NCBI GenBank assembly: GCA_024405255.1
Contig: JAKSOY010000160.1
Location: 1 to 10,438 of the forward strand
DNA: 10,438 nt
Direction of reading: 5' to 3'
DNA from: Kiritimatiellia bacterium
Lineage (GTDB): Bacteria > Verrucomicrobiota > Kiritimatiellia > RFP12 > UBA1067
Shown here: positions 6,648 to 10,438 of the stretch, in pieces
Numbering within the stretch: position 1 is the stretch's first letter
Layout of the letters: each line of letters starts with the position of its first letter
The notes under the pieces: generated by a model
Seen by the model: only the letters and a program-made list of their open reading frames with translations
Database searches by the model: none
Told to the model about the DNA's origin: nothing
Translations under genes and position numbers: made by a program

Positions 6648-6701
6648 GGGTCTGTCCCCACTCGGCTAGGGTCTGTCCCCAAGGGAAAGGGGACTGTCCC
6701 C
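6648..6701. repeat. REP-like CTGTCCCC repeat cluster, 21-nt period
   Basis: Three copies of CTGTCCCC end at 6659, 6680 and 6701, exactly 21 nt apart. The first two are GGGTCTGTCCCC (6648-6659, 6669-6680); the third is the near-palindrome GGGGACTGTCCCC (6689-6701). GTCCCC at 6675-6680 and GGGGAC at 6689-6694 can form a 6-bp hairpin with an 8-nt loop. Similar GGGGACTGTCCCC-type intergenic elements in other bacteria are linked to REP-associated tyrosine transposases (RAYTs); that link is from recall, and no RAYT gene is in this window. Confidence 0.65.
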
Positions 6702-6709
6702 GTGGAAGT

Positions 6710-6753
6710 GTGTCGGAGTGGCACATATGTGACTTGTTGTGACACAGTGGCAC
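6710..6753. repeat. Short direct repeats and palindrome upstream of the hsp20 pair
   Basis: AGTGGCAC occurs at 6717-6724 and 6746-6753, 29 nt apart. The 10-bp palindrome CACATATGTG (6722-6731) overlaps the first copy. GTGTC (6710-6714) and GACAC (6741-6745) are an inverted pair spanning the palindrome. This could be the outer part of the REP-like element or an operator for the heat-shock genes; neither can be settled by eye. From 6754 to 6870 I see no convincing promoter: the best -35-like words are TTGAGA (6775-6780) and TTGAGT (6783-6788), without a well-spaced -10, and no CIRCE element. Confidence 0.35.
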
Positions 6754-6870
6754 GGTTGGATGGAGGCGTTTTTGTTGAGAAATTGAGTTGGCATGAAGAT
6801 TGCTAATGAAGCGGCGTCTGGAAACAGGCGAAGAGATTAAACAGAACGTTGAACGAAAGGAAACGAAAAT

Positions 6871-7284
6871 ATGAACAACCTGATGAATATGAATCCGTGG
6901 AACCTCCTGGAGGAGCTGTTCGACGATGACAGCCGTACGCTTCGTTCGATGCGGGCTCGAGCTGCTGGAAAGTTTCCGCCGGTGAATGTCTATTTGGACG
7001 AGACGGCGGTGATGGTGGATGTCGAGTTGCCGGGGCGTACGGCGAAGAATGTTTCGCTGTCGCTCGAACCGCAGGCGATTGTGATCGCCGACAAGCCGGA
7101 AGTGCCGGTTGACGAAGCGGGGAAATCGGGTCCTGTACCGACGCCGAAGTGGTCGCGCCGTCTGGAGCTGCCGTTCCGGGTGAATGCGGACAAGGCGAGT
7201 GCGAAGTTCACGGACGGCATTTTGCGGATCGTCCTGCCGAAGGCGGATGCCGTAGGCGTGCGTCACATTTCGATCGAAGGTTGA
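6871..7284 (+). CDS. Small heat-shock protein, Hsp20/alpha-crystallin family (first of a pair)
   Basis: This 137-residue protein is an ATP-independent holdase of the Hsp20 family, which binds unfolding proteins in the cytoplasm as oligomers. A short N-terminal arm (MNNLMNMNPWNLLEELFDDD, residues 1-20) with the usual Trp and Leu-rich start leads into the alpha-crystallin domain: FPPVNVYLDE (35-44), VDVELPG (49-55), then the strand WSRRLELPF (94-102) and the FTDGILRIVLPKAD signature (113-126). The C-terminal I-S-I motif (I133, I135) that links dimers into oligomers is present. An acidic, Pro-rich loop lies at residues 75-92. AAGGAAA (6857-6863) lies 7 nt before the ATG. The second hsp20 follows after 77 nt in the same direction, and the pair ends in a strong terminator, so they probably form one stress operon. 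The regulator is not visible. Confidence 0.92.
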   Translation: MNNLMNMNPWNLLEELFDDDSRTLRSMRARAAGKFPPVNVYLDETAVMVDVELPGRTAKNVSLSLEPQAIVIADKPEVPVDEAGKSGPVPTPKWSRRLELPFRVNADKASAKFTDGILRIVLPKADAVGVRHISIEG

Positions 7285-7361
7285 ATAAAAACAGAAAAAG
7301 ATTCTGGGTTTGCGTAAGAAAAGACCCTGTCAGAACGTATAAGGAAGTGAAGGTGAATGAG

Positions 7362-7697
7362 ATGAACGAAACGAAATACATTGTGCCGGTTGTGGCGATG
7401 AATGAGCGTCCGGAGACTTACGAATATATGTTTGAGCTTCCGGGTGTCGCGAAGGGCGAGGTGGCGCTCCATGTGGAGAATCGTACACTCGACCTGAAGA
7501 CGGCCGCGAATTATCAGGCTCCGGCAGGTTTCAAACAGGTTGTAGTTGAATTTGATCGGGTGAACTATGCGACGCGCGTGGACTTGCCCGAGACGGCGGA
7601 TCCGGAAACGGTCGCCGCCAAGCTTGAGAATGGCGTGCTGCGCGTGACCGTGCAGAAGCGCCCAGAAACACAGGCTCGCACAATTGCGATTGCCTGA
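7362..7697 (+). CDS. Small heat-shock protein, Hsp20/alpha-crystallin family (second of a pair, minimal)
   Basis: The 111-residue product is little more than an alpha-crystallin domain: ELPGVAKGEV (25-34), FDRVNYATRVDLPETADPETV (64-84), the AAKLENGVLRVTVQK signature (85-99) and a C-terminal I-A-I motif (I108, I110). The N-terminal arm that drives assembly and substrate binding in larger sHSPs is cut to about 18 residues. I start at ATG 7362, 5 nt after AGGTGA (7351-7356); an in-frame GTG at 7353, 7 nt after AAGGA, would add three residues and is almost as good. A longer frame upstream runs out of phase through the first hsp20 and is not coding. It probably forms mixed oligomers with the upstream partner, as reported for other paired sHSPs; that is inference. 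Confidence 0.9.
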   Translation: MNETKYIVPVVAMNERPETYEYMFELPGVAKGEVALHVENRTLDLKTAANYQAPAGFKQVVVEFDRVNYATRVDLPETADPETVAAKLENGVLRVTVQKRPETQARTIAIA

Positions 7698-7726
7698 CAC
7701 CGGTCGCCCGAATATATGGACCGGGT

Positions 7727-7771
7727 CCGCCGGACGGTGGGAGGAGACTCCCTTCGTCCGGCGGTTTTTTT
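7727..7771 (+). terminator. Strong Rho-independent terminator after the hsp20 pair
   Basis: A perfect 10-bp stem CCGCCGGACG / CGTCCGGCGG (7727-7736 with 7755-7764) encloses a second 5-bp stem GGGAG/CTCCC with loop GAGA, and is followed by seven T (7765-7771). The stop codon of the convergent antiporter gene (7770-7772) lies inside the T-run, so the two genes share this boundary. On the minus strand no T-run follows the stem. Confidence 0.93.
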
Positions 7772-9140
7772 AGTTTTTGCGGGCGCGTGAAAGGAGAATT
7801 GAAACGAACACGGCCAAGGCGAGCAGGGGCTGGTAGTAGAGGTGCTGGATCAAATCGAAGGCGCTGAGTGAACATTTTGCGGTCTGCGCGATGCCGAGGG
7901 CGATCAGAATCTGTGCGCCGTAGGGGAGAAGCCCTTGAATCACGCAGGATGCAGTGTCGAGTACCGAGGCGATGCGCACGGGGATGGCGTTGAATTTGTC
8001 CGAGCATGTCTTGGCGATGGGACCGGCGATGACGATGGCGACCGTGTTGTTCGCGGTAAAGCAATTCACGAGGGAGACCAGGAGGAAAGTGCCGAATTCG
8101 CAGGAACGGGGACCGCGGATCAACGTCGAAATGCGGTCCGTCAGCCAGCGTACGCCGCCGTTGGCCTGGATGGTCGAGAAAAGACCGCCGGCAAGGATGG
8201 CGACGATCAGCGTCTCGCTCATTCCGAGCGTCCCCTTGCCGAGCAGTTCAAGGATGCCGGGTGTCGTACACGCGCCGGCTTTGTCAACCACGTCGAAGAT
8301 GGCCGTCCGTCCAAGACTCGTACCGATGATCGAGGCGAGAACGGTACCGGAGAAGAGGAGGAACATCACATTGAGTCCGATCAAGGCGAGCACGAGAATC
8401 AGCACATAGGGCAGGATGAGCAGCACATGCTGGAACGTGATGGCGGGAGCTTCGACAGAACCGGCGGTCGATCCCATCATGCCGTAGAAGACGAATGCGA
8501 GTATGGCCGCAGGGGTGGCGATGAGGATGTTGGCGCGGAACTTGTCCTTCATGTTGACATTCTGCGTTCGCGTGGCGGCGATGGTCGTGTCGGAAATCAT
8601 CGAGAGATTGTCGCCGAACATGGACCCACCGACAACGGCGCCGAGGAGAAGGGCGGGGGAGAGGTGAAGAGGGGCGGCAAAGCCAAGCGCAATCGGCGCG
8701 ACAGCGGCGATTGTACCGCAGGAAGTGCCGATGGCGAGCGAGATCAGGCAGGAGATGAGGAATACGCCCGCGACCATGAAGCGCGCGGGAATGAACGATT
8801 GCGCGATCGTGACGGCGGCATCGACGGCGCCAGAGCCCTTGGCCACCGTGGCGAAGGCGCCGGCGAGAATGAAGATCAGGCACATGATCATGATATTCGT
8901 TTCACCCATGCCCGTAGCATAGGTGTCGATCTTCTTCTCGAGGGACTTCCGCCGGTTGAAGATGATTGCCACGGCGGAGGCCACGAGGAAGGCGACAGGC
9001 ATGGGAACCTTGTAGAAGGCCATGTCGACATGGCAGCAATATTTCGCGTAGAGGGAGAGTCCCACATAGAAGACTGCGAAAATCAGGAACGGAATCAGCG
9101 CCAGGGCGCTCGGTTTAATTGTGTCGTTTTGTGTGTTCAT
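7770..9140 (-). CDS. NhaC-family Na+/H+ antiporter-like membrane transporter
   Basis: The 456-residue protein has about 11-12 hydrophobic segments (for example residues 13-30, 46-61, 83-100, 121-137, 145-170, 204-221, 237-273, 309-324, 350-373, 432-450). The signature GGSMFGDNLSMISDTTIAA (171-189) matches the NhaC family GxxFGDxxSxxSDTT motif that lines the ion path in Na+/H+ and related lactate/malate antiporters of the ion transporter superfamily. A second re-entrant-like stretch, VNCFTANNTVA (358-368), and the LPYGAQ turn (405-410) fit the inverted half. It should exchange cations or organic acids across the inner membrane; the substrate cannot be read from sequence. The start is supported by a hydrophilic N-tail, and there is no other Met before residue 40. 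No Shine-Dalgarno is present; the -10 box lies 7 nt upstream. It is divergent from the DMT-type transporter. Confidence 0.85.
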   Translation of the reverse strand: MNTQNDTIKPSALALIPFLIFAVFYVGLSLYAKYCCHVDMAFYKVPMPVAFLVASAVAIIFNRRKSLEKKIDTYATGMGETNIMIMCLIFILAGAFATVAKGSGAVDAAVTIAQSFIPARFMVAGVFLISCLISLAIGTSCGTIAAVAPIALGFAAPLHLSPALLLGAVVGGSMFGDNLSMISDTTIAATRTQNVNMKDKFRANILIATPAAILAFVFYGMMGSTAGSVEAPAITFQHVLLILPYVLILVLALIGLNVMFLLFSGTVLASIIGTSLGRTAIFDVVDKAGACTTPGILELLGKGTLGMSETLIVAILAGGLFSTIQANGGVRWLTDRISTLIRGPRSCEFGTFLLVSLVNCFTANNTVAIVIAGPIAKTCSDKFNAIPVRIASVLDTASCVIQGLLPYGAQILIALGIAQTAKCSLSAFDLIQHLYYQPLLALAVFVSILLSRARKN

Positions 9141-9147
9141 AGGAAAT

Positions 9148-9176
9148 AGTATAGCACCTTTGTCCTTGCATGTGAA
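9148..9176 (-). promoter_or_regulatory. Promoter of the NhaC-like gene, leaderless geometry
   Basis: On the minus strand TTCACA (9171-9176), a 17-nt spacer and TATACT (9148-9153) with an extended TGC make a good promoter. Only 7 nt (ATTTCCT) separate the -10 from the ATG at 9138-9140, so the transcript would begin at or one base before the start codon. It shares base 9171 with the -35 of the opposite promoter. Confidence 0.65.
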
Positions 9177-9194
9177 AGCGAAACTCGCTATAAT
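9166..9194 (+). promoter_or_regulatory. Promoter of the DMT/ureide-permease-like gene
   Basis: TTGCAT (9166-9171), a 17-nt spacer and a perfect TATAAT (9189-9194) predict a start near 9201 and a 33-nt leader containing AAAGGAGGA (9218-9226), a near-perfect Shine-Dalgarno. Inside the spacer and abutting the -10 is AGCGA-AAC-TCGCT (9177-9189), a possible operator. This is the only one of the five promoters without TG at the extended position. Confidence 0.72.
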
Positions 9195-9233
9195 CTTTTG
9201 TAACCTAAATAAAAATCAAAGGAGGAAATCCAC

Positions 9234-10259
9234 ATGTTTACAGTCACAAGTTACGGCATCGCAGTTGCCTGCTGCGTGCTCACCATGCTCTGCTGGGGGT
9301 CGTTCGCGAACACCCAGAAACTGACGGGAAAGAATTGGCGCTATGAGCTATTCTATTGGGACTATGTCCTCGGTGTCGTCCTGTTCGCCTTGGTGTTCGG
9401 GTTGACGGCCGGCAACATCGGCGACAATGCGCAGTGGGGATTCATCACGAACTTGAAACAGGCCTCGGGGTCAAGTCTTTTGAACGCCTTCCTGGGAGGC
9501 GTCATCTTCAATGGAGCAAACCTGCTCCTGGCGGCGGCGATTTCGATCGTGGGATTGAGTGTCGCCTTCCCGGTGGGGATTGGACTTGCGCTTGTACTTG
9601 GCGTCGTCTGGAACTACATCCTCGCGCCGAAGGGGAATCCCTATGGGATCTTTGCCGGTGTCGGGTTGATTGTCGTGGCAATCATCTGCAACGTGATCGC
9701 GTGTCAGATTCGTAACCGTGCCGCGGGTACGAAGAGCGGCAGCGGCGGAACGATGGTGAAGGGGTTGATCATCAGTGTCGTCTGCGGCATTATGATGTCC
9801 TTCTTCTACTTCTTCATTGCGAAGGCGATGGATATGAACTTCACCAACCCGGCGCCGGCGAAGGGGTTGATGACTCCGTACTCGGCCGCGTTCATCTTCT
9901 CGCTCGGCGTGTTCGCGTCCAACTTCGTGTTCAACGGCATTGCCATGCGCTTCCCGGCGGCCGGCGAGCCGATCAACGAACTCGCCTACTTCAAGGGGAA
10001 CCTGAAAGTTCATCTGGTGGGTGTGCTGGGCGGTCTCATCTGGGGTCTCGGTAATGGCATCAACCTCGTGGCGGCCGGCAAGGCGGGTCCGTCGATCAGC
10101 TATGGCCTGGGGCAGGGGTCGACCCTCGTCTCGGTGCTGTGGGGCATTCTCGTCTGGAAGGAATTCGCAGGGGCGCCGAAGCGGTCGGCCGTCTATAACA
10201 CCGCCATGCTGATTCTTTTCGTGACGGGCCTCTGCGTCATTGTTGCCGCCGGCCAGTAA
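9234..10259 (+). CDS. DMT-superfamily transporter, ureide-permease/GRP-like
   Basis: This 341-residue protein has about ten hydrophobic helices arranged as two five-helix halves, the DMT (drug/metabolite transporter) layout. The N-terminal motif LCWGSFANTQKL (residues 19-30) with WRYELFYWDYVLGVVL (36-51) is characteristic of the bacterial relatives of plant ureide permeases and of GRP-type sugar transporters, which take up ureides, nucleobases or sugars. Helix pairs with GGVIFNGANLLLAAAIS (88-104) and VAFPVGIGLALVLGVVWNY (110-128) follow, then in the second half PAAGEPINELAYFKG (242-256) and GPSISYGLGQGSTLVSVLWG (283-302), a glycine-rich repeat of the first-half pattern. A polar loop (RNRAAGTKSGSGG, about 160-172) separates the halves. 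The start is fixed by a strong Shine-Dalgarno 8 nt upstream. It is often annotated 'multidrug DMT transporter permease', but a sugar or ureide substrate is more likely. It ends in its own terminator. Confidence 0.82.
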   Translation: MFTVTSYGIAVACCVLTMLCWGSFANTQKLTGKNWRYELFYWDYVLGVVLFALVFGLTAGNIGDNAQWGFITNLKQASGSSLLNAFLGGVIFNGANLLLAAAISIVGLSVAFPVGIGLALVLGVVWNYILAPKGNPYGIFAGVGLIVVAIICNVIACQIRNRAAGTKSGSGGTMVKGLIISVVCGIMMSFFYFFIAKAMDMNFTNPAPAKGLMTPYSAAFIFSLGVFASNFVFNGIAMRFPAAGEPINELAYFKGNLKVHLVGVLGGLIWGLGNGINLVAAGKAGPSISYGLGQGSTLVSVLWGILVWKEFAGAPKRSAVYNTAMLILFVTGLCVIVAAGQ

Positions 10260-10297
10260 GGCCATTTCAAAACTTTCGGCCATCGAGCCCTAGCACC

Positions 10298-10336
10298 AAA
10301 GGCTTTCGATCCAAGAATCGAAAGCCTTTCTTGTTT
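10298..10336 (+). terminator. Rho-independent terminator after the DMT-type transporter
   Basis: A perfect 13-bp stem, AAAGGCTTTCGAT / ATCGAAAGCCTTT (10298-10310 with 10317-10329), has a 6-nt loop CCAAGA and a short pyrimidine tail (CTTGTTTCC). It lies 38 nt after the stop codon at 10257-10259. Confidence 0.88.
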
Positions 10337-10438
10337 CCATAGGCAATAAGTAAAAGGCTTACCAAAGTAGATTCACTTACTATCCCCTGCCTGGTAATAG
10401 CACAACGAATAGGCTTTACCCCTGCCGGTCGCCTCGCA
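10337..10438. other. Unassigned right edge, possible end of a minus-strand gene
   Basis: From the right edge the minus strand is open for 21 codons before a TGA at 10373-10375; the visible residues include GRGKAYSLCYYQAGDSK. I do not recognise a family. AGTAA (10349-10353) and TTACT (10377-10381) form a weak inverted repeat across the stop. The base composition is lower in GC than the neighbouring genes. It may be the end of a gene to the right or plain intergenic sequence. Confidence 0.2.

Noticed and set aside
6648..6701. CRISPR array
   Set aside because: Only three 8-12 nt repeats with ~9-13 nt between them and no cas gene; far too short for CRISPR repeats and spacers.
6754..6870. Sigma32 promoter or CIRCE element for the hsp20 pair
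   Set aside because: No TTAGCACTC/GAGTGCTAA pair and no -35/-10 combination with acceptable spacing was found.
6442..7266. 274-codon open frame on the minus strand across the rpsG end and first hsp20
   Set aside because: It runs through a terminator, repeats and a real gene on the other strand, and shows no protein-like pattern.
7285..7361. Separate promoter or terminator between the two hsp20 genes
   Set aside because: GGGT/ACCC arms around 7306-7327 give only a weak imperfect stem and no T-run; no good promoter hexamers are seen.
7935..9149. 404-codon open frame on the + strand opposite the antiporter
   Set aside because: Strongly biased to Gly, Glu, Asp and Arg without domains; it is the antisense of membrane-helix codons.

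Overview
The window is a chromosomal stretch of a GC-rich bacterium, with dense genes, Shine-Dalgarno leaders on most + strand genes and sigma70-like promoters. Several features together point to the PVC superphylum (Kiritimatiellota / Lentisphaerota / Verrucomicrobiota): secreted and MGH1-type carbohydrate-active enzymes, a ~500-residue glutamine synthetase of the type I relative seen in anaerobes, a paired set of small Hsp20 genes, and an rpsL-rpsG pair without fusA. This placement is inference from family recall, not from a marker-gene tree.

Layout. (1) 1-471 (+): C-terminal part of an MGH1/GH63-like glycoside hydrolase, probably cut by the window edge. 507-1382 (+): a compact membrane-anchored di-heme cytochrome c peroxidase/MauG-like protein. 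(2) 1386-3812 (-): a secreted GH99/WbsX-like putative glycoside hydrolase with a C-terminal CBM9-like beta domain, meeting the cytochrome gene tail to tail with a 3-nt gap. (3) 3953-5452 (+) glutamine synthetase, then rpsL (5539-5922) and rpsG (5933-6454), closed by a bidirectional-looking terminator. (4) 6455-6870: a 416-nt gene-poor stretch with a probable coding remnant on the minus strand, a 21-nt-periodic REP-like GTCCCC repeat cluster and short repeats. (5) 6871-7284 and 7362-7697 (+): two alpha-crystallin/Hsp20 small heat-shock proteins with a strong terminator. (6) 7770-9140 (-) NhaC-type antiporter and 9234-10259 (+) ureide-permease/DMT-type transporter, transcribed divergently from overlapping promoters. 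The right edge holds a terminator and an unassigned tail.

The genes fall into small separate units: carbohydrate breakdown and redox at the left, nitrogen assimilation and ribosome synthesis in the middle, proteostasis and membrane transport at the right. I do not see a phage, CRISPR, toxin-antitoxin, secretion or biosynthetic cluster, and I do not see a clear unknown multi-gene system. The more interesting signals are regulatory: two minus-strand genes whose -10 boxes sit 6-7 nt from the start codon (candidate leaderless mRNAs), four of five promoters with a TGn extended -10, overlapping divergent promoters between two transporters, a palindrome centred on the rpsL -35 box, and a REP-like repeat abutting a gene remnant.
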